Numbered from the stretch's first letter, positions 49,903-61,710 are shown. The stretch is 64,000 nucleotides of DNA from Enterobacter sp. ENT03 (GCF_019218745.1 NZ_JAHUXA010000001.1:744001-808000); one strand, 5' to 3'. Program-made: numbers and translations. The notes: generated from the letters alone by a model not told the origin.

Positions 49903-51581
49903 TGGCGGCGCAGGCGTTTTTACTGATCGCCAGCTTTATGCTGGTGCTGATGGTGCTGGCGCGACCGCTTGGCGGCGTGCTGGCAACGATGGTGCGCGGT
50001 ACGCCGCTCGCAGGAACGGGCGGGCTCGAAAAGGTGCTGTGGCGCGGGCTGGGCATCACGCCCTCGCCAATGAACTGGCGGCAATATCTGTTCGCCATTC
50101 TGGCGATCAACCTGTGCGGCCTGGCGCTGCTGTTCGCGATGCTGATGATGCAGGATCATCTGCCGCTGAACCCGCAGCAACTGCCCGGCCTCTCATGGCA
50201 TCTGGCGCTGAATACCGCGGTAAGTTTTGTCGCCAACACCAACTGGCAGTCGTATGCCGGTGAAAGCACGCTGAGCTATTTCAGTCAGATGGTCGGCCTG
50301 ACGGTGCAGAATTTCCTCTCTGCCGCCACCGGTATCGCCGTGCTGTTTGCGCTGATCCGCGCCTTCGCCCAACAGAGTGTTAACACGCTGGGCAACGCCT
50401 GGGTCGATCTGACGCGCATTACCCTGTGGATCCTGCTGCCGCTCTCGCTGCTGCTGGCGCTGTTCTTCATCCAACAGGGCGTATTGCAAAATTTCGATCA
50501 CTATCAGCCATTTACGTCGCTGGAGGGCGTGAAGTCGATGCTGCCGATGGGACCGGTCGCCTCGCAGGAAGCCATCAAACTGCTGGGCACCAACGGCGGC
50601 GGTTTCTTTAACGCTAACTCCTCACACCCGTTTGAAAACCCCACCGCGCTGACCAACCTGGTGCAGATGCTGGCGATCTTTCTCATCCCCGCCGCGCTGT
50701 GCTTCGCCTTTGGCGAGGCGGTAGGCGATAAACGCCAGGGACATATGATCCTGTGGGCGATGTCGATCATCTTCGTGGTCTGCGTGGTGCTGGTGATGTG
50801 GGCGGAGCTGCACGGTAATGCGCACCTCACGGCGTTCGGCGCTGACAGCCACATCAATATGGAAGGCAAAGAGAGTCGCTTCGGCATTCTGGCGAGCAGC
50901 CTGTATGCGGTCGTCACTACGGCGGCCTCCTGCGGCGCGGTGAACGCCATGCACGACTCCTTTACCGCGCTGGGCGGCATGATCCCGCTGTGGCTGATGC
51001 AGATCGGCGAAGTGGTGTTCGGCGGCGTCGGTTCCGGCCTGTACGGGATGTTGCTGTTCGTGCTGCTGGCGGTGTTTATCGCCGGGCTGATGATTGGCCG
51101 CACGCCGGAATACCTCGGCAAGAAAATCGATGTGCGGGAGATGAAAATGACCGCGCTGGCGATCCTCGTCACGCCCCTGCTGGTGCTGCTCGGCACCGCG
51201 CTGGCGATGATGACCGAAGCCGGACGCGCAGGCATGTTAAATCCCGGTACGCACGGCTTCAGCGAAGTGCTGTATGCGGTGTCATCCGCCGCCAACAATA
51301 ACGGCAGCGCTTTTGCCGGACTGAGCGCCAACACGCCGTTCTGGAACTGTCTGCTGGCGGTATGCATGTTCGTCGGACGCTTTGGGGTGATCATCCCGGT
51401 CATGGCTATCGCCGGATCGCTGGTAATGAAAAAACGCCAGCCCGCCGGTAATGGCACCCTGCCGACCCACGGCGCGCTCTTTGTCGGTCTGCTGATCGGC
51501 ACCGTGCTGCTGGTGGGTGCGCTGACCTTTATTCCCGCGCTGGCCTTAGGCCCGGTCGCAGAACATCTTTCCTTACGTTAA
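49902..51581 (+). CDS. kdpA: Potassium-transporting ATPase KdpA
   Basis: 559 residues (E. coli 557). The channel-like potassium-binding subunit of the high-affinity Kdp pump, with about ten membrane segments. Selectivity-filter motifs [19 protein letters not shown] (near 230), [15 protein letters not shown] (near 343) and [13 protein letters not shown] (near 465) are intact. Overlaps kdpF by one base; kdpB follows by 10 bp. Confidence 0.97.
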   Translation: MAAQAFLLIASFMLVLMVLARPLGGVLATMVRGTPLAGTGGLEKVLWRGLGITPSPMNWRQYLFAILAINLCGLALLFAMLMMQDHLPLNPQQLPGLSWHLALNTAVSFVANTNWQSYAGESTLSYFSQMVGLTVQNFLSAATGIAVLFALIRAFAQQSVNTLGNAWVDLTRITLWILLPLSLLLALFFIQQGVLQNFDHYQPFTSLEGVKSMLPMGPVASQEAIKLLGTNGGGFFNANSSHPFENPTALTNLVQMLAIFLIPAALCFAFGEAVGDKRQGHMILWAMSIIFVVCVVLVMWAELHGNAHLTAFGADSHINMEGKESRFGILASSLYAVVTTAASCGAVNAMHDSFTALGGMIPLWLMQIGEVVFGGVGSGLYGMLLFVLLAVFIAGLMIGRTPEYLGKKIDVREMKMTALAILVTPLLVLLGTALAMMTEAGRAGMLNPGTHGFSEVLYAVSSAANNNGSAFAGLSANTPFWNCLLAVCMFVGRFGVIIPVMAIAGSLVMKKRQPAGNGTLPTHGALFVGLLIGTVLLVGALTFIPALALGPVAEHLSLR

Positions 51582-51591
51582 GGCGCACATT

Positions 51592-53640
51592 ATGAGCCGC
51601 AAGCAACTTGCCCTGCTCGAACCCGCGCTGGTTCGTCAGGCACTTTTAGAGTCTTTTCGCAAATTAAGCCCGCGTGCGCAGTGGCGTAACCCGGTGATGT
51701 TTATGGTCTGGCTGGGCAGCGTGCTCACCACCCTGCTGTGCGTGGCGATGGCGACCGGGCATCTGGCGGGCAGCGCCGGGTTTACCGGCACCATCAGCGT
51801 CTGGCTGTGGTTTACCGTGCTGTTCGCCAACTTTGCCGAAGCGCTGGCGGAGGGCCGCAGTAAAGCGCAGGCCAACAGCCTGAAAGGGGTGCAGAAAACG
51901 GCGTTTGCCCGCAAACTGCGCGCCCCGCGTCATGATGCGCAGCAGGATCAGGTGCCCGCTGCCGATCTGCGCAAAGGCGATATTGTACTGGTGGAAGCCG
52001 GGGACATTATCCCCTGCGACGGTGAAGTGATCGAAGGCGGTGCGTCGGTGGACGAAAGCGCCATTACCGGCGAATCCGCCCCGGTGATCCGCGAATCCGG
52101 CGGCGATTTTGCCTCAGTCACCGGCGGGACACGCATTCTTTCCGACTGGCTGGTGATCCAGTGCAGCGTTAACCCAGGCGAAACCTTTCTTGATCGGATG
52201 ATCGCCATGGTGGAAGGCGCACAACGCCGCAAAACGCCGAACGAAATCGCGCTGACCATTCTGTTGGTGGCGCTGACTATCGTCTTCCTGCTGGCAACGG
52301 CGACGTTGTGGCCGTTCTCGGCTTACGGCGGTACGGCGGTCAGCGTGACGGTGCTGGTAGCGCTGCTGGTGTGTCTGATCCCGACCACCATCGGCGGGCT
52401 GTTATCCGCCATCGGCGTGGCGGGGATGAGCCGCATGCTGGGCGCGAACGTCATCGCCACCAGCGGCCGCGCGGTGGAAGCGGCGGGCGATGTCGATGTG
52501 CTGCTGCTGGATAAAACCGGCACCATCACCCTCGGCAACCGTCAGGCGTCTGCTTTCCTGCCGGTCAACGGCGTGGAAGAACGGGCGCTGGCCGACGCCG
52601 CGCAACTCTCGTCGCTGGCGGATGAAACCCCGGAAGGCCGCAGCATCGTGATCCTCGCCCGTCAGCGTTTCAATCTGCGCGAGCGGGATATTCAGAGCCT
52701 GAACGCCACGTTTGTGCCCTTCACCGCTCAAACGCGCATGAGCGGCATCAATATTCAGGATCGCCTGATCCGCAAAGGCTCCGTAGATGCGCTGCGCCGC
52801 CATATCGAGGCCAACGGCGGTCACTTCCCACCGGATGTCGATGCACTGGTGGAAACGGTCGCCCGTCAGGGCTCGACGCCGCTGGTGGTGGCGGATGGCG
52901 CCACGGTGCTCGGCGTGATCGCGCTGAAAGATATTGTGAAAGGCGGCATCAAAGCGCGTTTCGCCCAGCTGCGCGCCATGGGGATCAAAACGGTGATGAT
53001 CACCGGTGATAACCGGCTGACTGCCGCGGCGATTGCCGCCGAAGCGGGGGTCGATGATTTCCTCGCAGAAGCGACGCCGGAAGCGAAACTGGCGCTGATC
53101 CGCCAGTATCAGTCTGATGGCCGGCTGGTGGCGATGACCGGCGACGGCACTAACGATGCCCCGGCGCTGGCGCAGGCAGATGTGGCGGTGGCGATGAACT
53201 CCGGTACCCAGGCCGCAAAAGAGGCGGGCAACATGGTGGATCTGGATTCCAACCCCACCAAGCTCATCGAAGTGGTGCATATCGGTAAACAGATGCTGAT
53301 GACGCGCGGCTCGCTCACCACATTTAGTATCGCCAACGACGTGGCGAAGTATTTCGCCATTATTCCGGCGGCCTTCGCGGTGACCTATCCGCAGTTAAAT
53401 GCGCTCAATGTGATGCACCTGCACTCCCCGGCGTCGGCGATTTTAAGCGCGGTGATCTTTAACGCGCTGATCATCGTGTTTCTGATTCCGCTGGCGCTAA
53501 AAGGCGTGAGCTATAAACCCCTGAGCGCCTCCGCCATGCTGCGCCGTAATCTGTGGATTTACGGCCTCGGCGGTCTGGTGGTGCCCTTTATCGGCATCAA
53601 GCTGATTGATCTGCTGTTGTCGCTCACCGGTCTGGTGTAA
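51592..53640 (+). CDS. kdpB: Potassium-transporting P-type ATPase KdpB
   Basis: 682 residues as in E. coli. It hydrolyses ATP to drive K+ uptake by KdpA. Phosphorylation motif [13 protein letters not shown] (Asp near 307), actuator motif [10 protein letters not shown] (Ser of TGES is the known inhibitory phosphorylation site, near 162), the nucleotide domain and the hinge [17 protein letters not shown] (near 516) are complete. Seven membrane segments. Between kdpA and kdpC in the operon. Confidence 0.98.
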   Translation: MSRKQLALLEPALVRQALLESFRKLSPRAQWRNPVMFMVWLGSVLTTLLCVAMATGHLAGSAGFTGTISVWLWFTVLFANFAEALAEGRSKAQANSLKGVQKTAFARKLRAPRHDAQQDQVPAADLRKGDIVLVEAGDIIPCDGEVIEGGASVDESAITGESAPVIRESGGDFASVTGGTRILSDWLVIQCSVNPGETFLDRMIAMVEGAQRRKTPNEIALTILLVALTIVFLLATATLWPFSAYGGTAVSVTVLVALLVCLIPTTIGGLLSAIGVAGMSRMLGANVIATSGRAVEAAGDVDVLLLDKTGTITLGNRQASAFLPVNGVEERALADAAQLSSLADETPEGRSIVILARQRFNLRERDIQSLNATFVPFTAQTRMSGINIQDRLIRKGSVDALRRHIEANGGHFPPDVDALVETVARQGSTPLVVADGATVLGVIALKDIVKGGIKARFAQLRAMGIKTVMITGDNRLTAAAIAAEAGVDDFLAEATPEAKLALIRQYQSDGRLVAMTGDGTNDAPALAQADVAVAMNSGTQAAKEAGNMVDLDSNPTKLIEVVHIGKQMLMTRGSLTTFSIANDVAKYFAIIPAAFAVTYPQLNALNVMHLHSPASAILSAVIFNALIIVFLIPLALKGVSYKPLSASAMLRRNLWIYGLGGLVVPFIGIKLIDLLLSLTGLV

Positions 53641-53651
53641 GGATCCTGAAA

Positions 53652-54233
53652 ATGGCTGTTTTACGTCCTGCTGTCCTGCTGTTGTTATTCTTAACCTTGA
53701 TCACCGGCGGGCTGTACCCGCTGGTGACTACCGTGCTCGGTCAGTGGTGGTTCCGCGACCAGGCGCACGGCTCGCTGATCCGCGTGGAAGATGACGTGCG
53801 TGGCTCACGGCTGATCGGGCAGAACTTTAGCGCGCCGGGATATTTTCACGGTCGCCCTTCTGTAACGTCAGATTCGCCTTATAATCCGCTGGCGTCCGGC
53901 GGCAGTAATCTGGCCGCCAGCAATCCGGCGCTGGATACGGCCATCCGCGAACGTGTCGCCGCGCTGCGGGCGGCCAATCCGCAGGCGGATGCGCGCGTGC
54001 CGGTGGAACTGGTCACCGCCTCGGCGAGCGGGCTGGATTACGGCCTGTCGCCAGCCGCGGTTCGCTGGCAGATCCCGCGCGTGGCAAAGGCTCGCGGCGT
54101 GTCGCCGCAGGTGATTTCGCAGTTAGTCGAACGCCATACGCAGCAACCGCTGATCGCCTTTAGCGGTGAGCCGGTGGTGAATATCGTTGAGTTAAACCTC
54201 GCGCTGGACGCGCTTAAGGATAATCCCGAATGA
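53652..54233 (+). CDS. kdpC: Potassium-transporting ATPase subunit KdpC
   Basis: 193 residues (E. coli 190). One N-terminal membrane helix (about 7-30) followed by a periplasmic domain with the motifs [20 protein letters not shown] and [21 protein letters not shown]. It is thought to help substrate delivery to KdpA. Its stop overlaps the kdpD ATG (ATGA), so kdpFABC and kdpDE are probably linked in translation. Confidence 0.97.
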   Translation: MAVLRPAVLLLLFLTLITGGLYPLVTTVLGQWWFRDQAHGSLIRVEDDVRGSRLIGQNFSAPGYFHGRPSVTSDSPYNPLASGGSNLAASNPALDTAIRERVAALRAANPQADARVPVELVTASASGLDYGLSPAAVRWQIPRVAKARGVSPQVISQLVERHTQQPLIAFSGEPVVNIVELNLALDALKDNPE

Positions 54234-56917
54234 CAGACGAGCCGTTGCGCCCGGATCCCGACCGCCTGCTGGAGCAGGCCGCTACTCCCCATCGCGGCAA
54301 GCTAAAGGTCTTTTTTGGCGCCTGCGCCGGGGTCGGCAAAACCTTCGCCATGCTGGCAGAAGCGCAGCGTCTGCGGGCGCAGGGGCTGGATATTCTCATC
54401 GGCGTGGTGGAAACCCATGGCCGTCAGGAAACCGCCGCGATGCTCGACGGGCTGGCGACACTGCCGCCCCGCCGTATCGCTCACCGGCGGCGGGAGCTGG
54501 ATGAGTTTGACCTGGACGCCGCCCTTGCGCGGCGTCCAGCGCTGATTTTAATGGACGAGCTGGCGCATACCAACGCGCCCGGCTCACGCCATCCGAAACG
54601 CTGGCAGGATGTCGAAGAGCTGCTGGAAGCGGGCATTGATGTGTTCACCACCGTCAATGTGCAGCATCTGGAAAGTCTTAACGATGTGGTCAGCGGCGTC
54701 ACCGGGATCCAGGTGCGGGAAACCGTGCCGGATCCCTTTTTTGATGCCGCCGACGAAGTGGTGCTGGTGGATCTGCCGCCGGACGATCTGCGTCAGCGTC
54801 TGCACGACGGCAAGGTCTATTTTGGCGGCCAGGCCGAGCGCGCCATCGAACACTTCTTCCGCAAAGGTAATCTGATTGCGCTGCGTGAACTGGCGCTGCG
54901 CCGTACCGCCGATCGGGTCGATTCGCAAATGCGCGCCTTTCGCGGTCGCCCCGGCGAGGAAAAAGTCTGGCACACCCGGGATGCCATTTTGCTGTGCATC
55001 GGCCATGGCAGCGGCAATGAAAAGCTGGTGCGTACCGCCGCGCGGCTGGCGGCCAGACTCGGCAGCGAGTGGCATGCGGTGTACGTCGAAACCCCAGGGC
55101 TGCACAAATTGCCGGAAGCGCAGCGCCGCGCCATTCTCAGCACGTTACGTTTAGCTCAGGAGCTGGGGGCTGAAACCGCTACGCTTGCGGATCCGCAGCA
55201 GGAAAAAGCGATTGTGCGTTACGCGAGGGAGCATAATCTCGGCAAAATTATCACCGGTCGCCGCAGCGCGCGCCGTTTCTGGCAGCATGAAACCTTTGCC
55301 GAACGACTGGCGCGTCTGGCCCCCGATCTCGATTTAATGATCGTCGCCCTTGAAGACAAACCTGCGCCCGCCGCCGCCCGCCCCGCAGACAGCCGTCCGT
55401 GGCTGGATCGCTGGCGCGTTCAGCTGACCGGTACGCTGGTGGCTGCCGGACTGTGTGCGCTGATCACGCTGATCGCCAGTCAGTGGCTGATGGCCTTCGA
55501 CGCCGCCAATCTGGTGATGCTCTACCTGCTGGGAGTGGTGATCGTCGCGCTGTTTTATGGCCGCTGGCCGTCGGTGCTGGCAACCGTACTCAACGTCGTC
55601 AGCTTCGATCTGTTTTTCATCGCCCCGCGCGGCACGCTGGCGGTATCGGATGTGCAGTATCTGCTGACCTTCGGGGTGATGCTCACCGTCGGGCTGGTGA
55701 TTGGTAATCTTACCGCTGGCGTGCGCTATCAGGCGCGGGTGGCGCGGTATCGCGAGCAGCGCACCCGGCATTTGTATGAGCTGTCAAAAGCGCTGGCCGC
55801 CGGGCGTAACGAGCGCGACATCGCCGCCACCAGCGAGGCGTTCATCCGCTCGACTTTCCACGCCCAAAGCCAGTTGCTGATCGCCGGACCTGACGGCGCG
55901 CTCACCGCCCTCACCCGCCAGCCGGGTCTGACGCCCTGGGATGACGCCATCGCCCAGTGGAGTTATAGCAAAGGGCAGCCAGCGGGCGCGGGCACCGATA
56001 CGCTGCCCGGCGTGCCCTATCAGATTTTGCCGCTGAAAAGCGCCGATAAAACCCGCGGCCTGGTGGTGGTGGAGCCTGCCAGCCTGCGCCAGTTGATGAT
56101 CCCCGAACAGCAACGCCTGCTGGAAACCTTCACCCTGCTGGTGGCGAACGCCCTTGAGCGACTGGCGCTTACCGCCAGCGAGCAGCAATCCCGGCTGGCG
56201 AGCGAGCGGGAAAGCGTGCGCAATGCGCTGCTGGCGGCGCTGTCCCACGATCTGCGTACGCCGCTGACGGTGCTGTTCGGCCAGGCGGAGATCCTGACGC
56301 TGGATCTGGCCAGCGAAGGCTCGCCCCACGCCACACAGGCCAGTGAAATCCGCCAGCATGTGCTGAACACCACGCGGCTGGTGAATAATCTGCTGGATAT
56401 GGCGCGCATTCAGTCCGGCGGTTTTAACCTGAAAAAAGAGTGGCTGACGCTGGAAGAGGTGATCGGCAGCGCGCTGCGCACCCTGGAGCCGCTGCCCGGC
56501 AGTCGGCAGATCGCCCTTGAGATGCCCGATCCGCTGATGCTGGTGCAGATCGACGGGCCGCTGTTTGAACGAGTACTGATTAATCTGCTGGAAAATGCCC
56601 TGAAATACGCCGGGCCAACGGCGCAGATCGGCATCTCCGCTCATGTGGAAGAGAATACCTTCCGGCTGGCGGTGTGGGATAACGGCCCTGGCATTCCTGA
56701 AGGGCAACAGGCGAGCATTTTTGATAAATTTGCCCGTGGTCATAAAGAGTCGGCTATTCCCGGCGTCGGGCTGGGACTGGCGATTTGCCAGGCGATTGTC
56801 AGCGTGCACGGCGGCACTATTACCGCCGCGAACCGTCCGGAAGGCGGCGCCTGCTTCTGTGTTACACTGCCGCAGGGCGCGCCCCCGGCCCTGACTGAAC
56901 TCCCCGAGGATCTGTGA
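54230..56917 (+). CDS. kdpD: Sensor histidine kinase KdpD
   Basis: 895 residues (E. coli 894). Senses K+ limitation and turgor-related signals, phosphorylating KdpE. N-terminal KdpD domain (about 20-230) with Walker-like [14 protein letters not shown], a Usp-like domain (about 250-370), four close membrane helices (about 400-500), a GAF-like region, HisKA with [16 protein letters not shown] (His near 673) and HATPase with DNGPGIPEG and [13 protein letters not shown]. Overlaps kdpC and kdpE by 4 bp each. Confidence 0.97.
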   Translation: MTDEPLRPDPDRLLEQAATPHRGKLKVFFGACAGVGKTFAMLAEAQRLRAQGLDILIGVVETHGRQETAAMLDGLATLPPRRIAHRRRELDEFDLDAALARRPALILMDELAHTNAPGSRHPKRWQDVEELLEAGIDVFTTVNVQHLESLNDVVSGVTGIQVRETVPDPFFDAADEVVLVDLPPDDLRQRLHDGKVYFGGQAERAIEHFFRKGNLIALRELALRRTADRVDSQMRAFRGRPGEEKVWHTRDAILLCIGHGSGNEKLVRTAARLAARLGSEWHAVYVETPGLHKLPEAQRRAILSTLRLAQELGAETATLADPQQEKAIVRYAREHNLGKIITGRRSARRFWQHETFAERLARLAPDLDLMIVALEDKPAPAAARPADSRPWLDRWRVQLTGTLVAAGLCALITLIASQWLMAFDAANLVMLYLLGVVIVALFYGRWPSVLATVLNVVSFDLFFIAPRGTLAVSDVQYLLTFGVMLTVGLVIGNLTAGVRYQARVARYREQRTRHLYELSKALAAGRNERDIAATSEAFIRSTFHAQSQLLIAGPDGALTALTRQPGLTPWDDAIAQWSYSKGQPAGAGTDTLPGVPYQILPLKSADKTRGLVVVEPASLRQLMIPEQQRLLETFTLLVANALERLALTASEQQSRLASERESVRNALLAALSHDLRTPLTVLFGQAEILTLDLASEGSPHATQASEIRQHVLNTTRLVNNLLDMARIQSGGFNLKKEWLTLEEVIGSALRTLEPLPGSRQIALEMPDPLMLVQIDGPLFERVLINLLENALKYAGPTAQIGISAHVEENTFRLAVWDNGPGIPEGQQASIFDKFARGHKESAIPGVGLGLAICQAIVSVHGGTITAANRPEGGACFCVTLPQGAPPALTELPEDL

Positions 56918-57591
56918 TAAGCGTACTGATTGTTGAAGATGAACAGGCTATTGTCCGCTTTCTGCGCACCGCGCTGGAGGCCGATGGCCTGCGCGTTTAC
57001 GACGCCGGGACCTTGCAGCGTGGCCTGTTAGAAGCCGCCACCCGCAAGCCCGATCTGGTGATCCTTGATCTCGGTCTGCCGGACGGCGACGGCATCGATT
57101 TTATTCGCGATCTGCGCCAGTGGAGCCAGGTGCCGGTGCTGGTACTGTCGGCGCGCATTGAGGAGAGCGACAAAATCGCCGCCCTCGATGCCGGTGCCGA
57201 CGATTATCTCAGCAAGCCGTTTGGTATTGGCGAATTACAGGCGCGCCTGCGGGTGGCGCTGCGTCGTCATGCTGGCACGCGGCAAAGCGATCCGCTGGTA
57301 AGCTTTTCCGATATTCAGGTCGACCTGGCGGCGCGGCGCATAACGCGCAATGAAGAAGAGATCCACCTGACGCCCATTGAATTTCGCCTGCTGGCGGTGC
57401 TGTTAAATAACCACGGCAAAGTGCTGACCCAGCGCCAGCTGTTAAGCCAGGTGTGGGGACCGAATGCCGTCGAGCACAGTCATTATCTGCGCATCTATAT
57501 GGGCCACCTGCGCCAGAAGCTGGAAAGCGATCCGGCACGCCCGCGTCATCTGTTAACGGAAACCGGTATCGGCTATCGTTTTATGCTGTAA
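56914..57591 (+). CDS. kdpE: Response regulator KdpE
   Basis: 225 residues as in E. coli, GTG start overlapping the kdpD stop (GTGA). Receiver domain (about 1-115) with the phospho-acceptor Asp in LVILDLGLPDGDG (near 52) and Lys in YLSKPFG. The C-terminal OmpR-type winged helix (about 128-225) ends TETGIGYRFML. It activates kdpFABC. No clear terminator follows. Confidence 0.97.
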   Translation: MISVLIVEDEQAIVRFLRTALEADGLRVYDAGTLQRGLLEAATRKPDLVILDLGLPDGDGIDFIRDLRQWSQVPVLVLSARIEESDKIAALDAGADDYLSKPFGIGELQARLRVALRRHAGTRQSDPLVSFSDIQVDLAARRITRNEEEIHLTPIEFRLLAVLLNNHGKVLTQRQLLSQVWGPNAVEHSHYLRIYMGHLRQKLESDPARPRHLLTETGIGYRFML

Positions 57592-57898
57592 ACGGCTGTT
57601 GTTAACGCCTGTTTACTTGCAGATGAATAAAAACACACATTTCCCCTCCGCTTTATTCATATATTTACCTCCCGCACGCCTCATATTTTAAATAAATGAA
57701 TAGTTCTGCAAAAGGTAACAAAATTAAATTTCTAACATCTAATTAACCTTTTATACATTTGTAGTGATACACACTACGTTATTCACTTTTACTGACTAAT
57801 TATTTCTGATTTGCGCCATTAATATTGATCATCCTCACAGACTTAGCCCATTTCCAGGATAAAATGACCACGCTTTCAAACAGCAAAAGGATTTTATT
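57592..57898 (+). promoter_or_regulatory. kdpE-speFL intergenic region
   Basis: 307 bp, very AT-rich, without a gene. It must hold the speFL-speF-potE promoter, which in E. coli responds to low pH. No promoter stood out enough for a separate call. Confidence 0.45.
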
Positions 57899-58003
57899 AT
57901 GGAAAACAACAGCAGGCTGATGCCACATATCAGACGCACTACCCATATTATGATGTTTGCCCACCGTAACAGCTTCGACTTTCATTTCTTTAACGCCCGA
58001 TAA
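57899..58003 (+). CDS. speFL: Ornithine-sensing leader peptide SpeFL
   Basis: 34 codons: MENNSRLMPHIRRTTHIMMF then AHRNSFDFHFFNAR. It differs from E. coli SpeFL at only two positions (Leu7 and Met19 here). In E. coli, ornithine bound to the nascent peptide in the ribosome stalls translation, which prevents Rho termination and switches on speF. The HIRR sensor residues and the FDFHFFNAR arrest end are kept. An AAAAGGA ribosome site precedes the ATG; speF starts 197 bp after its stop. Confidence 0.93.
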   Translation: MENNSRLMPHIRRTTHIMMFAHRNSFDFHFFNAR

Positions 58004-58200
58004 CCGTTCCGGTTTCGGGCCTGCTCTCTTTTCCTGATTTCAGCAAATACGCTGACGTCCGGGTTCGTGCACGCCCTACATAAATAAAATAACGTTTTCA
58101 CTGGAGCTTATTCTCCGGCGCTGACGCTTATTTAAAAATTATCTCAATTCCCTTTACGGGAGTTGCGGGACGCCCTGTCCCTTTAAAACAAGGAATGAAT
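58004..58200 (+). promoter_or_regulatory. speF leader region
   Basis: 197 bp between speFL and speF. In E. coli this spacer holds the Rho-dependent termination zone and structures opened by the stalled ribosome. Several short inverted repeats (CCCGTAAAGGG-like near 58150, GGACGCCCTGTCC at 58169-58181) are seen. Function is inferred from the E. coli system. Confidence 0.6.
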
Positions 58201-60399
58201 ATGCAACGCTTAAAAATTGCGGTCAGCCGCGCCTGTCCGGACTGTTTCACCACGCAGCGTGAAATAGTGAATGTGGCCGACACCGATTATATGGATGTCG
58301 CCGCCGTCGTCTTATCCATTAACGATATTTATAAAGGCATCGTCGAAGAAATAGAAGAAACCGGTTTTGGTATTCCACTTTTTGTCGTCAGTCACGAAGG
58401 CGAATTTGTACCGGCAGAGTATCTGGCGCGTATTCAGGGAGTATTTGAATATCAGGATGCCTGTCATGATTATTATGGTCGCCAGCTTGAATCGGCTGCG
58501 CAGAAATATGAGCGGGCTTTACGTCCGCCGTTTTTCAGCGCATTAGTGGATTATGTAAAACAGGGGAATAGCGCCTTTGATTGCCCCGGCCATCAGGGCG
58601 GACAATTTTTTCGCCGCCACCCCGCCGGGAATCAGTTTGTCGATTTCTTTGGCGAGACGCTGTTCCGCTCGGATCTCTGTAATGCCGACGTGGCGATGGG
58701 CGATTTGCTGATCCATGAAGGCGCGCCCTGCATTGCCCAGCAGCACGCGGCAAAAGTCTTTAACGCCGATAAAACCTATTTCGTGCTCAACGGCACCTCG
58801 TCGTCCAATAAAGTGGTGCTGAACGCGCTGCTGGCGCCGGGAGATCTGGTGCTGTTCGACCGTAATAACCATAAATCTAACCACCACGGCGCGCTGCTGC
58901 AGGCTGGCGCGACGCCGGTCTATCTGGAAACGGCGCGTAACCCCTACGGCTTTATCGGCGGCATCGACGCCCACTGTTTTGAAGAGACGTATTTGCGCGA
59001 GCAGATTGCAGACGTCGCGCCGCAACACAGGAATACGCCCCGCCCGTTCCGTCTGGCGGTGATCCAGCTTGGCACCTACGACGGCACCATTTATAACGCG
59101 CGGCAGGTGGTGGATAAGATCGGGCATCTGTGCGATTACATTCTGTTTGATTCGGCGTGGGTCGGCTACGAGCAGTTTATCCCGATGATGGCCGACTGCT
59201 CGCCGCTGCTGCTCGAACTGAATGAAAACGATCCGGGCATTCTGGTCACCCAGTCGGTGCATAAACAGCAGGCCGGTTTTTCCCAGACTTCGCAAATCCA
59301 TAAAAAAGACAGCCACATCAAAGGGCAACCGCGCTATGTGCCCCATAAACGCCTGAACAATGCCTTTATGATGCACGCCTCCACCAGCCCGTTTTATCCG
59401 CTGTTTGCCGCGCTGGACGTTAACGCCCGGATGCATGAGGGCGAAAGCGGCAAACGGATGTGGATGCGCTGCGTCGAACAGGGCGTGGAAGCGCGCAAAA
59501 TGATCCTGCAAAACTGCAAGTTCATTCGCCCCTTTGTGCCTGCCACCGTTGATGGCCGCCCGTGGGAAACCTTCGAAACGCACGAAATCTGCCGCGATCT
59601 GCGCTTCTTCCATTTTGTGCCGGGAGAAAACTGGCATGCCTTTGAGGGCTATGCGCCGCACCAGTATTTTGTCGATCCGTGCAAACTGCTGCTCACCACA
59701 CCGGGCATCAACGCCCGCACCGGCGAGTACGACAGCTTTGGCGTGCCGGCGACCATTCTGGCGAACTATCTGCGTGAGAACGCCATCGTGCCGGAGAAGT
59801 GCGATCTGAACTCGATCCTCTTCCTGCTCACCCCGGCGGAAGGCATGGGCAAGCTCCAGCAACTGGTGTCGCAACTGGTGCAGTTCGAGAAGCTGCTGGA
59901 AAGCGATGCGCCGTTACAGGCGGTGCTACCGTCGCTCTATCGCCAGCATCAGCAGCGATATGAAGGCTACACGCTGCGCCAGCTGTGTCAGGAGATGCAC
60001 GATCTCTATGCGCGTAACAACGTCAAACAGCTGCAAAAAGAGATGTTCCGTAAAGATCACTTCCCGGTGGTGAAAATGAATCCGCAGGCGGCGAACTATG
60101 CCTATATCCGTGGCGACGTGGAGCTGGTGTCGCTGCGCGATGCCGAGGGACGAATTGCCGCGGAAGGCGCGCTCCCCTACCCGCCGGGAGTGCTGTGCGT
60201 GGTTCCCGGCGAGGTGTGGGGCGGCGCGGTGCTGCATTACTTCGCTGCGCTGGAAGAAGGCATCAATTTGCTGCCGGGCTTTGCGCCGGAATTACAAGGC
60301 GTATACCTGAAAGAGATCGACGGGCGCAAACAGGTCTGGTGCTACGTCATTAAGCCGCAAACCGCTGAACCGGCGCTGTTTAAAGGGGAAACCTTATGA
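58201..60399 (+). CDS. speF: Inducible ornithine decarboxylase SpeF
   Basis: 732 residues, the E. coli length. A PLP enzyme that converts ornithine to putrescine and consumes a proton, aiding acid survival. PLP Lys lies in TQSVHKQQAGFSQ (near 355), with the preceding motif FDSAWVGYEQF. The N-terminal wing domain (about 1-105) begins LKIAVSRACPDCFTTQRE. ATG 58201 gives 6-bp spacing from AAGGA; the ATG at 58195 abuts it. Overlaps potE by 4 bp. Confidence 0.97.
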   Translation: MQRLKIAVSRACPDCFTTQREIVNVADTDYMDVAAVVLSINDIYKGIVEEIEETGFGIPLFVVSHEGEFVPAEYLARIQGVFEYQDACHDYYGRQLESAAQKYERALRPPFFSALVDYVKQGNSAFDCPGHQGGQFFRRHPAGNQFVDFFGETLFRSDLCNADVAMGDLLIHEGAPCIAQQHAAKVFNADKTYFVLNGTSSSNKVVLNALLAPGDLVLFDRNNHKSNHHGALLQAGATPVYLETARNPYGFIGGIDAHCFEETYLREQIADVAPQHRNTPRPFRLAVIQLGTYDGTIYNARQVVDKIGHLCDYILFDSAWVGYEQFIPMMADCSPLLLELNENDPGILVTQSVHKQQAGFSQTSQIHKKDSHIKGQPRYVPHKRLNNAFMMHASTSPFYPLFAALDVNARMHEGESGKRMWMRCVEQGVEARKMILQNCKFIRPFVPATVDGRPWETFETHEICRDLRFFHFVPGENWHAFEGYAPHQYFVDPCKLLLTTPGINARTGEYDSFGVPATILANYLRENAIVPEKCDLNSILFLLTPAEGMGKLQQLVSQLVQFEKLLESDAPLQAVLPSLYRQHQQRYEGYTLRQLCQEMHDLYARNNVKQLQKEMFRKDHFPVVKMNPQAANYAYIRGDVELVSLRDAEGRIAAEGALPYPPGVLCVVPGEVWGGAVLHYFAALEEGINLLPGFAPELQGVYLKEIDGRKQVWCYVIKPQTAEPALFKGETL

Positions 60400-61709
60400 G
60401 CAAATCCAACAAGATGGGCGTTGTGCAGCTCACTATTCTGACGATGGTCAACATGATGGGCTCCGGCATTATTATGCTGCCCACTAAACTGGCGGAAGTC
60501 GGCACCATCTCGATTATCTCCTGGCTGGTGACGGCGGTCGGCTCCACAGCGCTGGCGTGGGCGTTCGCCAAATGCGGGATGTTCAGCCGCAAGTCAGGCG
60601 GCATGGGCGGCTATGCGGAATATGCGTTCGGCAAGTCCGGCAACTTTATGGCGAACTACACCTATGGTGTGTCGCTGCTGATTGCTAACGTCGCCATCGC
60701 CATTTCCGCCGTCGGCTACGGCAGCGAGCTGCTCGGGGCCACGCTCAGCCCGATCCAGATCGGTATCGCCACCATTTGCGTGCTGTGGATCTGCACCGTG
60801 GCGAACTTTGGCGGCGCGCGCATTACCGGGCAGCTCAGCAGTATCACCATCTGGGGGGTGATTATTCCGGTGATCGGCCTGTCGGTGATCGGCTGGTTCT
60901 GGTTCAGCCCGGAGATGTACGCTCAGTCCTGGAATCCACATCAGGTGCCGTTCTTTGATGCGGTTGGCTCGTCGATTGCCATGACGCTGTGGGCCTTTCT
61001 GGGGCTGGAATCCGCCTGCGCCAACACCGACGTGGTGGAAAACCCGGAACGCAATGTCCCCATCGCGGTGATGGGCGGTACGCTGGGGGCGGCAGTGATT
61101 TACGTGGTATCGACTAACGTGATCGCGGGCATTGTGCCGAACATGGATCTGGCAAACTCCACCGCGCCTTTCGGGCTGGCGTTCTCGCAGATGTTCACGC
61201 CAGGCGTCGGGAAAGTGATTATGGGGCTGATGGTGATGTCCTGCTGCGGTTCGTTGCTCGGCTGGCAGTTCACTATCGCGCAGGTGTTCAAATCTTCCGC
61301 CGACGAAGGCTACTTCCCGAAAATTTTCTCGAAGGTGAGTAAAGCGGATGCGCCGGTGAAAGGGATGCTGACGATTGTCATCATTCAGAGCGGGTTATCG
61401 CTGATGACCATCAGCCCGTCACTGAACAAACAGTTCAACGTGCTGGTTAACCTGGCGGTAGTGACTAACATCATTCCGTATATTCTGTCGATGGCGGCGC
61501 TGGTGATCATTCAGAAGGTGGCGAAGGTGGATCCGCGTAAAGCGAAGATTGCCAACGTGGTGGCGCTGCTGGGGGCGCTGTACAGCTTCTATGCGCTCTA
61601 CTCCTCCGGGCCGGAAGCGATGCTGTATGGCGCGATGGTAACGTTCATGGGCTGGACGCTGTACGGGCTGGTGTCGCCGCGCTTTGAGCTGAAAGATAAG
61701 CACGGCTGA
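60396..61709 (+). CDS. potE: Putrescine-ornithine antiporter PotE
   Basis: 437 residues (E. coli 439). An APC-family inner-membrane transporter with 12 hydrophobic segments that exchanges external ornithine for internal putrescine, completing the decarboxylase circuit of SpeF. The start SKSNKMGVVQLTILTMVNMMGSGI carries the conserved TM1 GSGI motif, and WAFLGLESACANTDVVENP is typical of the group. Its ATG overlaps the speF stop (ATGA). Confidence 0.97.
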   Translation: MSKSNKMGVVQLTILTMVNMMGSGIIMLPTKLAEVGTISIISWLVTAVGSTALAWAFAKCGMFSRKSGGMGGYAEYAFGKSGNFMANYTYGVSLLIANVAIAISAVGYGSELLGATLSPIQIGIATICVLWICTVANFGGARITGQLSSITIWGVIIPVIGLSVIGWFWFSPEMYAQSWNPHQVPFFDAVGSSIAMTLWAFLGLESACANTDVVENPERNVPIAVMGGTLGAAVIYVVSTNVIAGIVPNMDLANSTAPFGLAFSQMFTPGVGKVIMGLMVMSCCGSLLGWQFTIAQVFKSSADEGYFPKIFSKVSKADAPVKGMLTIVIIQSGLSLMTISPSLNKQFNVLVNLAVVTNIIPYILSMAALVIIQKVAKVDPRKAKIANVVALLGALYSFYALYSSGPEAMLYGAMVTFMGWTLYGLVSPRFELKDKHG

Positions 61710-61710
61710 T

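Noticed and set aside
58543-59874. A 443-codon minus-strand ORF inside speF
   Set aside because: Shadow of the speF reading frame; composition rich in His, Arg and Gln without family motifs.
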